Origin: Solenopsis invicta
Taxonomy: Eukaryota; Arthropoda; Insecta; Hymenoptera; Formicidae
DNA: 64,000 nt
NCBI RefSeq assembly: GCF_016802725.1
Contig: NW_024105284.1
Coordinates: 593,501-657,500 of the forward strand
Direction: 5' to 3'
The translations under genes were made by a program, and so were the position numbers. A model generated the notes under the pieces. The model worked only from the letters and a program-made list of their open reading frames with translations, was not told where the DNA came from and did not search any database. This document shows positions 11,373 through 23,028 of this stretch, piece by piece; the first letter of the stretch is position 1, and each line of letters opens with the position of its first letter.

Positions 11373-14300
11373 TTAACTTAACTTTAACATTTTAATACAT
11401 TGCTTATGTTTAGTCTTTGGGAACGATTTAGTTAATACATCTGCAAGCATATTATCAGTCTCCAAATACATAATTTTTATTTCTTTCTGATCTACTAATT
11501 CCCGAGTAAAATGAAATTTTATATCAATATGTTTGCTTCGTTTGTGAGATACTGCATTGTTAGACAATTCTATAACGCTCTGGTTATCACAAAATATTGT
11601 TATGGGAACGTGGACATATTTATAAAAACCCATATGAGGTAATAATCTTTTTATATACATCACTTCTTTGAAAACTTCCGCTAAAGCGACATATTCCGCT
11701 TCCATAATCGATAAGGCAACTTACGTCTGTTTCGTTGATTTACAACTCACCGGATCTCCAGCCAAGATTAATAAATTACCAGTACAGGATCTTCTATCGT
11801 CAACGTCTTCTGCCCAATCGGAGTCAGTATATGCTGTTAAGTTTTCGTTGTTTTTTGTATATGTTATTCCATAGTGAAAAGTGCCTTTTAGATATCTCAA
11901 CACTCTCTTTGCTAATTGCCAATGCATTTCACCGGGGTCTTCACAAAAACGACTTAATAGACCTGCAGCAAATGCGATATCTGGACGCGTTGCATTTGCC
12001 AAGTAAATTAGCCCTCCAATAAGCTCTCTGTATGGTTTATTCTGCATTCTGAGTTTTTCTTCTTCTGACGAAGGGCATATTTCTTTAGAAATTTTAACAT
12101 TTAATTCAATTGGTGTTGAGACCGTTGTTACATCTTTCATGTAAAATTTTTCTAACAATTCATTCACATATTTTTCTTGAGAAAGATGCATATCGTCTGT
12201 TTGACCTTTTCTTCTTACACAAATTCCAAGAATACTACCGATAGCTCCAAGATCAGTCATTTTGAATGCAGACTGCAACTTTGTTTTTACATTTTCAAGT
12301 CTTGTAATCTTTGTTGATGCAAGTATCAAATCATCTACATACAAAACAAGGATGACTCGATCTTCGTCTTCGTTAAATACATAGACGCACGAATCCGCTT
12401 GTGTGCGTTTTCCACCATTGTTTACAATGAAATTATTAAATGTTCGATACCATTCACGACCTGATTGCTTTAAACCATATAAAGGTCTTTGTAATTTGCA
12501 AACTTTATCTTCTTGACCTCGTTGAATAAACATTTCAGACTGTTCCATATAAATTTCATCTGACAAATCACCTTGTATGTAAGCTGAGATTACGTCCATT
12601 TGATGCACATACACTTCTTCATTTATTGCGACAGCAAGTAGACTTCTAATTATTTCATATCTAGCACAGAAGCAAAGACTTCTTCGTAGTCAATTCCCTG
12701 TTCTTGTATGTGTCCTCGCGCTACTAAACGTGCTTTATATTTTTCAATTCGGCCATCTTGCTTACGTTTCATTTTGAAGACCCATCGATTAGATAATACC
12801 TTCTTATTTTCGGGTCTTGGAACCAAAATCCAAGTTTTGTTTTCTTTTAGAGCATTGTATTCCACTTTCATTGCAGCTAGTCATACCTCTCGATCGTCTC
12901 TCTCCATCATTTGTGAGACAGAATACGGATCTGTAGTTTGAACTTTGTCTTTTTGATAAATTTTCCTCGGTCTTCCAGGCTGACCTATTCTGATGATTTT
13001 TGGACGTCCACGTCCTCTTCGACATTCTTCATCTTTCTTGGAATATTCATGATCCTCTTCTGCATTTTCTTCTTCATTCGTTTCTTTTGAATCTTCCAAC
13101 TGTAGAGAGTTTTGTTCTTCTTCCTCTTCTTCTGTCTTGTCCATTTTTCTTATTTGCTGATCTTCTTCTATTGTATTATCTGCTTGCTGTTGTGAATTTT
13201 CCGTTGTAAAGATTGGAGCAATCATTAAATTTGGTGTAAAATTTTTATAAGAATTGATGTCTTTAATGAATTTAACATCTCGTGCTTTGATAACAATCCT
13301 TGTTCCGGGTCGCCATAATCGGTAAGCTTTCGATTCATCTGAGTAGCTTACTAAAATGTAATTGTCTCCTTTTGGATAGAATTTTCCTCGTCTTTCTCCT
13401 TTGTTAAGTGCAACAGCTTTGCTTCTGATGATTCTAAAAAATCCAATGTAAGGCTTCCGATTAGACCATAATTCAACCGGCGTTTTGTTCAGTACTTTTG
13501 TTGGACATCTATTACATATGTACGTAGCTGTATTAATCGCTAGTAAGTTAGCTTCGTAGTAAGTTAGCTTGTAGCATAAGACATCGTGCCATTTCCACCA
13601 AAGTTCTATTCGTCCGTTCAGTTACTCCGTTCTGTTGAGGCGTATATTCTACGCTGAGCTGATGTACAATACCTTCTTCTTCTAAATATTTCTTGAATTC
13701 ATTTGAGAGATATTCTATTCCGTTGTCTGTACAAAGTTTCTTGATGTGATGTCCAGTTTGTTTTTCGACTTTCCGTTTGTACTTCTTAAATGCTCCCTGT
13801 ACATCCGAACGTTTTCGTACAGTACATTACAGTTTCTGTATAGCGAGTGCAATCATTGATGAAAGTAACAAAATATTTCGCTCCTCCTAGTGAATTTGTG
13901 CTCATAGGACCACATATATCAGAATGTACAAGACTTAAAATTTGATTTTCTTGATGATCAGATTGTTTGAATGGTATTGTATGTATTTTTCATCTATCAC
14001 ATACCTCGCAATGAAATTGGGTTACCTGCGAGATTCATACCATTTATTAATTCCATTTTCTTCATCTTTTGCAAATCATTGACATTCACATGTCCAAGTC
14101 TCTGATGCTATCGTTTCAGGTTGCTATCATTGGCTTCTTTCATTACCATTGCATGACTGTCTGCTACATCCTCTACATATAACTGACCATGTTTCGTTGC
14201 TGTCGATACCGTTAAACCATCTCTACGTTTGACTATCGCACGGTCCTTGTAGAACATTACCTTATAATTTTCTGTAATACTGGACACTGACATAAGATTA

Positions 14301-15327
14301 TTTCGCAATTGAGGTACATACAATGTATTTTGCAATTTAATTACTTGTGTTAAATTCCTGCTTAATTTAACATTTAAATGTACGTCGCCTGAGCCAGTAG
14401 ATACAACAAATTCTTCCGCGGCTGTATTTACTTTATGCTTTTGTTTAAGTTTAAAAAGCTTCGTTTGTTACTGCACATATGCCTCGTCGCGCCGCTATCG
14501 AGGCACCAAGATTCATATTTTTGCTTCTCCGCTATACAAGCAGTTAATGCATCACTTACATTATTTTGTTTTGCGTTACGCTTCAATTTGAATCGACATT
14601 CCAAACTCCTGTGTCCTAATTTTCCACAATTATGACAGTTGCTATTGAATTTTTGTGAAAAAGGTTTGTGATGCTTTTCTTTCGCGTCAACGTGCTTATT
14701 TTTACTAAATTTCTGTGTTGTTTTAACGACTAAAGCCTCATTGCTTAAATTGTTCTTCTCGCAATCACTTTTTCCGTCCCTATCGTTTTGTCAAGCTTTT
14801 TCTTCAAGAAGTTTTACTTTTAAACTATCGATATTAGGTATCTCGTCTCTAGATTCAATGGCAATACTAAAATTTTCGAATTCATCGGGTAATGATCCTA
14901 ATAACATTGTCGACAATAAATCTTTCGGTATTTTTATGCCTATTTCCGCGAGTTGCTCGGTTTTGTTAATAAAGTCATTTATTAGTTCATTATCGTGCTG
15001 GAATCCTTCTTCAATCGGTATAATTACTTATATAATGTCGCCTTTCTGACGGGTCCTTTCGATTCGAAGACACGCTTGAGTCCATCCCACGCTGTTTTCG
15101 ACGTCTTTGCTTTCTTCACTAAGTTGAGTTGTCCGCGGGAAATATTCAGCACAATCAATGCCAGTGCTTTCTCGTCCTTAGCTGTCCATTGCATTGCATT
15201 TTCTTCTGGCTCCGTTTACGTACGCTCATAGCTTATTACAAATTAATACACTCTTCATTTGTAGCTTCCAGGATTCGTAGTTATCCTCCGTTAATTTTTC
15301 AATATGGAAACTATTCGTAGTAGCCAT
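11373..15327 (-). pseudogene. Copia gag-pol polyprotein, disrupted
   Basis: It starts at MATTNSFHIEKLTEDNYESW (15327), the usual N-terminus of copia Gag. A UGA follows after about 35 codons. Then come a CCHC zinc knuckle (CHNCGKLGHRSLEC, about 14.6 kb), the protease WCLDSGATRHMC (about 14.5 kb), the integrase zinc-binding start HQRLGHV (14.1 kb) and an integrase core with TPQQNG-type sequence (about 13.65 kb). The reverse transcriptase spans 12871-11721, with NRWVFKMKR, LYGLKQSGREWY and the catalytic VLYVDDLILAST. RNase H has TDSDW, EAEYVAL and DNQSVIELS (to 11373). Stops and shifts near 15.2, 15.0, 14.1, 13.8, 12.65 and 11.72 kb make it a pseudogene. Confidence 0.93.
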
Positions 15328-15396
15328 TTTGCTCAATGTTTCTTCACACTCTCAATATATAACACAATAACTTTGATTTTTACAATATTAGTGATT

Positions 15397-15410
15397 CTGG
15401 GCCCATAACT
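15397..15410 (-). promoter_or_regulatory. Primer-binding site, initiator tRNA-Met anticodon region
   Basis: Immediately inside the 5' LTR the coding strand reads AGTTATGGGCCCAG. This is complementary to the anticodon stem-loop of initiator tRNA-Met (CTGGGCCCATAAC), the half-tRNA primer known from Drosophila copia. Confidence 0.85.
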
Positions 15411-15663
15411 TGTTAGAAGATTTTACGACTGTCGCAGTGGTTTAGACCAGAAAACACAAGGCTAGAGATGCGTGTTAATAAAATGTATATAACTCAAAGA
15501 ATAACTACTGAATACAATAAATATATATGACAGGCGATACAAAGCCATAAGAGAATAAAAACAAATTAAAAATAGCGTATAACAATTGCAATCTATATGC
15601 GATATACATATTATGGGATAAAAAGTCCCTATAAATTGCACGCAACGATATCAATCTCCAACA
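15411..15663 (-). repeat. Copia 5' LTR
   Basis: 253 bp, right-hand copy, abutting the primer-binding site. It carries the promoter and polyadenylation functions of the element by family knowledge. Confidence 0.95.
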
Positions 15664-15970
15664 GTATTTAAATATTAAAAAATTAGAAAATATTACATTT
15701 CAACAAACAAAATATTACATTTCAACATTATAATTTTATTAAAAAATTAACTACTGATGTAAAAATTGCACAAATTAATATTTATTATAAATCACATCAT
15801 ATCCTACAAAATTTCACGAGCATGTAAAATGTTAATATGTACAAATATTTAATATGAAGTAATGATATGAACAATTACTGAAACTATTTACTACGAAAAG
15901 TCCTGATATTCAGTATCTTTATAGCAAATGGTTTCCGTAATTTTTCATATCAGTGGTTTAGTAGTATTAA

Positions 15971-18704
15971 CAAGGAAACCTTCGGAAGGTCCGCCTCAGA
16001 TTTATATGAGCTTTTAATATGTTGTAATACAGATAAAAATAAGGGACATGTATTTTTTTATACGTGTCCAATCCCTTTTTTAGGGGGTGAAACACTCCTT
16101 TGAAGAAAATCGGTTTTTTTCTCTCGAAGCGCATATCGTCGAAACTATAAGAAATAGAGAAAAATGTTCTAAATGAAAGTTAAATAGCTCGAATAGTACT
16201 TTACAACAGCAAAAAAAAAAAAAATTAAAAAAAATTTTTTTAAATACTTTTTTCCACCACTTACCTGTTTTTCAAAATTTTTATTTTTTTATAAGCAAAA
16301 TAAAGCATATTTTATTACAAATTCAACGGTATATGATAAAGTTATAATGCGACATTTCCATCTTTCAAAAAACCACCCGATAACGCATGGTACACGCACC
16401 CGTCCGTGTACTATGGAAGTGTCTCCCTTCGACGAGCGTTTAATACGTTATAGTACAGATTAAAATAAGAGACAAATATTTTTTTATACGTGCCCAATCT
16501 CACTTTTAGGGTATGTAACACCTCTTTAAAAAAATCAGTTGTTTTCTTTCGAAGCGTGTATCGTCGAAACTATAAAGGATAGAGAAAAATGTTCTAATTA
16601 AAAATTAAATGATTTGAAGAGTTTATAACAGTGATTAAAAAAAATTTTTAACTTTTTTTACATTTTCTTCCCACCATTTACCTATATTAAAAAAAAATTT
16701 TTTTTTATAAGCAAAATAAAACTTATTTCATTACAAATTCAATGGTATATGACGAAGTTATGATGCGACCTTTCCATTTTCCAAAAATAATTAAAAACTT
16801 TTCCAGAAACATATGGTGCGTGTGCTCAATACTTCACACATCATGGTTTGCTCGTATTTTTTTGTAATAAGAGACGACAAAAACATTTCAAAGACAGTTT
16901 GCGTAAATATCATAAAATCGTACACATCGAAAAAAACATTTATGTAACACTTGAATGTATACATATTAAGGTCAATACTGCCGAGACGTAAAAATTAAAT
17001 TTCAAGGTAAGAAATGATCCAAAGTGCACGCGCCAAGTGGCATCGTTATGAATATTTTTACACTAATAAAATTTTGTATATAATAAACACATAAATTGAA
17101 TTGTATAAATGGAGTATAAAAGATGACATTCTAACTAATTTTTAAATTAGTTTTATGTTAGTTCTCTTGTTTTTAATTGATGAGCTGGCATTAAATAGTA
17201 AAGGCATAAAATGTGTAAGTAATAATTTTTTTATAATCCAAGTCTCCTTGTTTGTAAAAGGTTGAAGAAAACGAATGTTCTAGTCGAATCATGTAGACCA
17301 GTAAATAAATGTTTAACTTATATTAATTATATTTATTATTTTGTACACAAAAAATTAATGTGCTACAACACCGTAGATGTTGTTATTCTTCAGTGTGGTG
17401 TCATTTTATTTTAAAGTAATAAAAAAAATATATTTGCAATTAAAAACAAATTATGAATAAATAATAATTTCTTTACTCATAATTCGTTTTCCGTACATAC
17501 TGTGGCATATTATCAAAAAATTGACTAATTTTAACGGTTTAATAGAAGTCACTATCATTTTATTATTACTATTATTATTATTATTATTATAAAACTCTTA
17601 TTTCAACATTTATTGTATTGTATTGATTTGTCTTCAATACTCTTTCGCGTAGTCAACTCCATATAAGACAAATCCGTCTTATTGTGAAGTAATATCGAAC
17701 GCACGGATGGGTAGGCGTTATAAAGGCATGTATAAAAAATAATCGAGTCCCTTATATAACTCTGTACTACAAAATATTAAACGCTCGTCAAAATCGAAGA
17801 GGGACACTTCCATAGTGCACGGACGAGTGCGCGTATCATGCGTTATGGAGTGGTTTCTAATTACTTTTGGAAAATGGAAAGCTCGCATTATAACTTTGTC
17901 ATATATCATTGAATTTGTAATAAAATAAGCTTTATTTTGCTTGTAAAAAAAAGAAAAATTTTGAAAAAAAAAATAGGTAAATGGTAGGTAAAAATATAAA
18001 AAATATTAAAAAAAAATTGTTTAAATCACTGTTATAAAGTACTTTTCAAGCTATTCAACTTTCAATTAAAACATTTCTTTATATTTTTTTCATTTTTGAT
18101 GATATACGCTTCAAAAGAAAATAACCAATTTTTTTCAAAAGGGTATTTCATCCCCTAAAAGTGAGATTGGGCACGTATAAAAAAATACGTGTTCCTTATT
18201 TTGATCAGTACTATAACGTATTAAACGCCCGTCAAAATCGAAAGGGAACACTTCCATAATACACGGACGGGTGCGCGTATCATGTATTATCGAGTGGTTT
18301 TTAATTATTTTTGAAAAATGGAAATGTCGCATCATAACTTTATATATACCGTTGAATTCGTAATAAAATAAGCTTTATTTTGCTTATAAAAAAAATAATA
18401 ATTTTGAAAAAAATAGGTAAGTGGTGGGAAAAAGTATTTAAAAAAATATTTTTTAATTATTTTTTCGCTGTTATAAAATATTCTTCAAACCATTCATCTT
18501 TCATTTAGAACATTTTTCTTCATCTTTTATAGTTTCGACGATATACGCTTCGAGAGAAAAAAACCAATTTTCTTCAAAGGGGTGTTTCACTCCCTAAAAG
18601 TGAGATAGGAAACGTATAAAAAAATACGTGTCCTTATTTTTATCTGTATTACAATATTAAAAGCTAGTATAAATCTAAAGCGGACACTTCCAAAGATTTC
18701 CTTG
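15971..18704. mobile_element. Foldback-like element A with tandem units of about 430-450 bp
   Basis: The ends are CAAGGAAACCTTCGGAAG and the inverse of CAAGGAAATCTTTGGAAG. The left arm holds two direct units (about 16010-16440 and 16440-16830). The right arm holds the same two units inverted (about 17740-18170 and 18190-18660). Each unit carries AATAAGGGACA, the block TCGAAGCG-TATCGTCGAAACTATA and an A/T-rich slippage stretch. The centre (about 16850-17720) is AT-rich and non-coding. Open frames of 63-66 codons in the right arm are by-products of the repeat. The flanks share only TA/TAA, so no target duplication is assigned. Confidence 0.75.
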
Positions 18705-18912
18705 TAAGTACAATAGTTCTGTGTAATAATATACTCCCAGTAATCTAGTATTATCCAGTACTTTCTGAAGAACTCGCCAAAATAATACTACCATTATTCA
18801 CGGTAATTTATTACTGAATATTTTTTAGTACTTTTAGTACTACTTTTTTGTAAGAATTAAACTACCAATTTTCATTTAGATTCATTTTGTATACAGATTG
18901 TTTGGTATTATA

Positions 18913-19355
18913 CAGGGTGAACAATTTCAAACGTAATAGGCCGAATATCTCGGAAAATATAGAAGATACGAAAAAATGTTTCAGATAAAAGTTGTAGGGT
19001 TTAAAAAGATCTATTTACTGATCTTATTAGTTTGATCTTAAATGGCATCGCCAAGATCAGATCAAAATCACATTAACTTTTTTAAATGAAACACCTTTTT
19101 TTGATTCCAGAATCTAATAACTGTCAAGAGTTTTCAAAAATACTACAAATAAGTTTATTTTTGTGAAATACTTTCCGAGTTATGAGGCTCGAAAGTTACA
19201 GTACACTGTAGCTTTCGAGCCTCACAACTCAAAAAGTATTTATTAAAAAATAATCTCACACTTCTTTATAGTATTTTGAAAAGTTCTCAAAATCGACTAC
19301 AAGAAAATGCAATAAAAGATATAATGTTAAAGTATCGGTACTTCCCTAACAGTCA
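18913..19355. mobile_element. Truncated TIR element of the 39.35 kb family
   Basis: It begins TA-CAGGGTGAACAATTTCAAA and follows the copy at 39353-39999 block by block: AAAGTTGTAGGGTTT, AAAGATCTATTTA, GGTCAGATCAAAATCACATT, and the central inverted pair around CTTTCCGAGTTATGAGGC. It stops after the TATCGGTACTTCCCTAAC block, so the right arm is missing. Confidence 0.75.
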
Positions 19356-19674
19356 TATCCCGGATTATAATGGAAACTTTTCGAAGCAAGAAGAATCGTC
19401 GTGATATTATGACACGAATTATTAGTTAACTTAACAAGAATTACCAAATTATCATGGTACAATCAAAGACGAGTATCGGCGACATTCTGTCGCCGATAGA
19501 AAATTTATTCAGCACAGAAAATTACGGTACATGGTAATTTGTCATGAAAACATACCTCGAACACAAAAATTTATAGAGGGAGATGTGAGATTCAGGAGCT
19601 GTAACGGATAAAGTAAAGATCCGATGTATGACAAAGAAAATTACACTATCCGATGATTCTTTCATCTACGTATA

Positions 19675-20996
19675 CGAGGTGTGTTCAAAAAGTATCGCGA
19701 ATTTTGAATTTTCGCGGGTTACGTATATTCGAATTTCGATCTTTTTGTGGCGTTATGTTGGTACTCATGTCTCTCACTTATGCCGACAAGCTCGGCCATT
19801 TTGAATGTTCACTTAATTGTTGACAGCTGCTTTGCTTGCACGTGTTTTGGATCGTCTTCGATTTTTACCTATTCAAAAAAATGGATCAAAGAACCTGTAT
19901 CAAATTTTGTGTGAAAAACGAAATTAAGTGCGCGGATGCATTCCGAATGTTGACTGTGGCATACGGAGAAGCTACCTTGGACCGAAGCAACGTTTATCGG
20001 TGGTACAAAATGTTCTCAGAAGGCCGAGAAGATGTGAACGACGAAGAGCGTGCCGGACGCCCGAGCACTTCAACAACAGACGAAAAAATTAATGAAGTGG
20101 AGAAAATGGTATTGGCCAATCGTCGAATCACCGTTAGAGAAGTTGCTGAGGACCTAAACATATCGATTGGCTCGTGCCATTCGATTTTTATCAATGATTT
20201 GGGCATGAGACGGGTCGCCGCGAAATTCGTACCAAAATTGCTCAATTGCGACCAAAAACAGCATCGCATGAACATTGCTAATGAGATGTTGGACTCTGTC
20301 CGCGACGACCCAAATTTGCTCCAGAGGGTCATAACTGGTGACGAATCGTGGGTTTATGGTTATGACGTGGAAACCAAAGCTCAATCATCTCAATGGAAGC
20401 TGCCGCACGAACCAAGACCGAAAAAAGCGCGCCAAGTTCGGTCGAATGTGAAAGTTTTGCTGACAGTTTTCTTCGATTGCAGGGGCGTGGTGCATCATGA
20501 GTTCTTGCCACAGGGTAGAACGGTCAATAAGGAATATTACCTGCAAGTTATGCGCAATTTGCGCGAAGCAATCCGCCAGAAACGCCCGGATTTGTGGAAG
20601 AACAAAAATTGGCTTTTGCACCACGATAACGCCCCTGCTCACACATCGTTGCTTGTGCGCGACTTTTTGGCCAAAAACAACACACTAATGATGCCGCAGC
20701 CACCGTATTCCCCAGATCTGGCCCCCTGTGACTTTTTCTTGTTCCCTAAACTGAAGAGGCCCATGAAAGGACGACGTTACGCTACGCTTGACGAGATAAA
20801 GACGGCATCGAAGGAGGAGCTGAACAAGATAAAAAAAAATGATTTTTTGAAGTGCTTCGAAGATTGGAAAAACCGTTGGCACAGGTGTATAATATCTCAT
20901 GAGGATTACTTTGAAGGGGACAAAATAGATATTCATGAATAAATAAATAATTTTTGAAAAAACACAAAATTCGCGATACTTTTTGAACACACCTCG
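19675..20996 (+). mobile_element. Complete mariner element with perfect 32-bp TIRs
   Basis: Both ends read CGAGGTGTGTTCAAAAAG... inward; the two 32-bp inverted repeats (19675-19706 and 20965-20996) are identical. The element is 1322 bp long and flanked by TA duplications (19673-19674 and 20997-20998). It contains one intact transposase gene. Size, TIR length and TA target match canonical mariner. Intact TIRs and ORF make it the youngest-looking element of its type here. Confidence 0.96.
19881..20942 (+). CDS. Mariner transposase, intact (353 aa)
   Basis: Cut-and-paste DNA transposase that would bind the flanking TIRs and integrate at TA. I chose the Met at 19881 (MDQRTCIKFC). It aligns with the start in the sister copy at 44926, and the upstream 15 codons are leader read-through. 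The N-terminal half holds the helix-turn-helix region (VREVAEDLNISIGSCHSIF, about 85-103). The catalytic triad is Asp154 (VITGDESWVYGYD), Asp249 (LHHDNAPAHTSLL) and Asp284 (PPYSPDLAPCDFF), with 34 residues between the last two, the DD34D spacing of mariners. The C-terminus ends DYFEGDKIDIHE. The 353 codons fit the family length. No stop or shift is present, so activity is possible but untested. It lies antisense within a liprin-alpha intron. Confidence 0.95.
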   Translation: MDQRTCIKFCVKNEIKCADAFRMLTVAYGEATLDRSNVYRWYKMFSEGREDVNDEERAGRPSTSTTDEKINEVEKMVLANRRITVREVAEDLNISIGSCHSIFINDLGMRRVAAKFVPKLLNCDQKQHRMNIANEMLDSVRDDPNLLQRVITGDESWVYGYDVETKAQSSQWKLPHEPRPKKARQVRSNVKVLLTVFFDCRGVVHHEFLPQGRTVNKEYYLQVMRNLREAIRQKRPDLWKNKNWLLHHDNAPAHTSLLVRDFLAKNNTLMMPQPPYSPDLAPCDFFLFPKLKRPMKGRRYATLDEIKTASKEELNKIKKNDFLKCFEDWKNRWHRCIISHEDYFEGDKIDIHE

Positions 20997-21448
20997 TATG
21001 TGCAAATTACAGTAAATGCTAAAGAAGTTTGAGATAAAAAAAGAAAGTCTATGAAGATTTCAGACTCTCGAGGAAAATAAGGTTACTGCGTACACTTGTT
21101 ACGATGCAATTATAAAATTGCTCGTCCGTAGAGGAATATGTAACCAAAATTATATAAACGTTGCATAAGTTGAATAGCGTGAGTTTTCAGATTAAAGACA
21201 AATAGATAGGTACTAGAAAAAAATGGGTATTTTAAAAATCGGAGTAAATAACGGGATAAAAAACTCGTTTCTTAATAGTAAAAAACGATATTTTAGACAA
21301 AATATTTAAAAAAGACGTACAATCTATTTTTCTTGATATTTGTTGTTACAACTTTATATATATAATTGATACGTTATTTTTGATATTAATATTTTTTTTT
21401 TAATTTATAATTTCAAATCAAAGCGGAAATTCCATTGTGTTATGCGAT

Positions 21449-21507
21449 GCTAGTTGATAATGCCTTTTCGAAACTAGTTTTGAAAGGCATTATTAACTAG
21501 CATTACA
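21449..21507. repeat. Short palindrome
   Basis: GCTAGTTGATAATGCCTTT is mirrored by AAAGGCATTATTAACTAGC, with CGAAACTAGTTTTG in the loop. It is a 58-bp hairpin, probably a tiny MITE relic. Confidence 0.5.
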
Positions 21508-21777
21508 CATGCATAAAAGCAAATCTAAATCTGTGTCTGCACGTAATGCATACTAAGTAAGTCTCATTGTACATTTTGAAAACACTTTAGAGAAAAAATA
21601 AAACTTTATCTCAACAAACATTTCTGCGGTGACTCAGCTGGGAACCACCTGCTAGAAAAACCTGGTTTTATTTTTAACTGAAAATTTATAGAGCAAATGA
21701 TATTTTGCCTCAATTATTTCTATTTCTGTTTTACATTATTCATAATAATTTTATAATTTTAAATAATTACAAATTGG

Positions 21778-21930
21778 AAATGAGGGCCAACGCAGGTATA
21801 AGTGTGCAATCCAATTATTGATATTATAATAAATATTTATTCATTCTAAATTACAAAAATGAATGTTTCGACTCACTTTGGAGTCATTCTTAGCGTATTA
21901 GATAAGTAAATCTTGAAAATTATTCAGCCG
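21778..21930 (-). mobile_element. PLE-type terminal relic
   Basis: On the minus strand, CTAAGAATGACTCC - loop - GAGTCGAAACATT is followed by TGCGTTGGCCCTCAT. This is the same pair of blocks as at 10655-10800 and 52486-52605. It is downstream, in minus orientation, of the PLE fragments at 24.3-25.3 kb, but 2.4 kb away, so direct linkage is not shown. Confidence 0.45.
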
Positions 21931-22123
21931 ACATCAGTCTATTATCAGTCAGTTTATTGCGTTATGGGCACACACACTTGGCACCTTTTTTTACCTTTTT
22001 TGAAAGATAATTTTGTACTGATATCACGTGTTTTGTGGTATTAAACAATATGTATTCTTTTTTTGTTGTGAAGAACATGATTTCAACTTAGTAAGTGAAG
22101 AATGATATATTACATGAAACATA

Positions 22124-22385
22124 CAGGGTGTCACAAAATATTCGTTCATGCTCTCGTGGGTTGATAAAGCAAGTAAAACTGAGAAGAAAAGTCCTTTACC
22201 ATTTTTCAAATTCATTTGTAATAGTTACAAGATAAAAATTAATATAGTCGGCAAATGAGCACATACTTTCCCTACCCACCGCACGCGGGAACCGCCCGTC
22301 GGTCGCCAAATCATAGGCAGCCGCGGTAAGCAGCGCGGTGAGGCGGGTAAGGCAGCCATAGCTGCTTCTCCCTTCAAACAGAATT
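22124..22385. mobile_element. Half copy of the 58.2 kb TIR MITE
   Basis: It starts CAGGGTGTCACAAAATATTC and matches the left arm of the complete copy at 58236-58697 through GTCGGCAAATGAG, CACGCGGGAACCGCC and GGTCGCCAAA. It then ends in the central GC-rich palindrome. The right arm is absent. Confidence 0.75.
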
Positions 22386-22570
22386 TTTAGATTACTTCAT
22401 AATTTCAGGCTTTTTTTCTAAAAATTAAAAATCTGTTTTAAATAAATTTATTTGTAAACGTATATGCTATCTCAAACATACGTTATAAAGTTTTATGGTA
22501 ATTTACAAGAAAGATGTTTAGATGCATTAGTGTTGATATTATACGGGAAGTAAAGCAGACAATATATTAA

Positions 22571-22812
22571 CCCTTTGCACACGAGCGGCGCCGCTGCGGT
22601 GCCCGGCTGGAAAACTAATTATAGAGTATAATATTTAACAGATTTTGTTGTATTCAATGTAAAAATAAATAAATTGATAAAATTTTATTATTTGTATACG
22701 TTTGTCTGAGTATAAAATGTTTTCAAAGTACCTGTAAAATGCTTTCCTAATATAGTCGAAATCGTCTCGAGTTGCTGGTTTGCCCGAGCGAAAAAGCCTC
22801 GAGTACAAAGGG
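22571..22812. mobile_element. piggyBac-type MITE (TTAA)
   Basis: It is flanked by TTAA on both sides (22567-22570 and 22813-22816). The ends are CCCTTTGCACACGAGCG and the inverse CTCGAGTACAAAGGG. TTAA duplication plus CCCTTTG termini is diagnostic of the piggyBac superfamily. At 242 bp it is non-coding and would need a transposase supplied in trans. Confidence 0.85.
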
Positions 22813-22847
22813 TTAAATATAAATTGTTGATGTATGGCTCACCTCCG

Positions 22848-22945
22848 ATATTGATAAATTTAAGCAGAAAATCAATAGACACATTTTTGCATAAAACGAT
22901 CGAATTCGGCAGAAAGAAGTCTGCCGCGCAAACTGAATTTTTAAT
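22848..22945 (+). repeat. Dispersed repeat, copy 1
   Basis: Begins TCACCTCCGATATTGATAAA and contains ACGATCGAATTCGGCAGAA and GTCTGCCGCGCAAACTGAA. Related copies lie at 56255-56375 (plus) and 58860-58960 (minus). Class unknown. Confidence 0.5.
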
Positions 22946-23028
22946 TGAAACACTATTCAGGTTTAGAAACCTGTTATTAGTACTGTTATGAATGAAGCAT
23001 CACTTGGTCGCATGAATATAGCTAGACG

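Larger units (their letters stand above)
11051..15663 (-). mobile_element. Ty1/copia LTR retrotransposon, full length, coding strand minus
   Basis: Two 253-bp LTRs (11051-11303 and 15411-15663) beginning TGTTAG and ending CCAACA are flanked by the perfect 5-bp duplication GTATT (11046-11050, 15664-15668). By hand count they differ at about 16 positions (about 94% identity), mostly transitions. The order gag, protease, integrase, RT, RNase H on the minus strand is that of copia. The interior is broken by stops and frameshifts, so it cannot move by itself. Confidence 0.96.
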
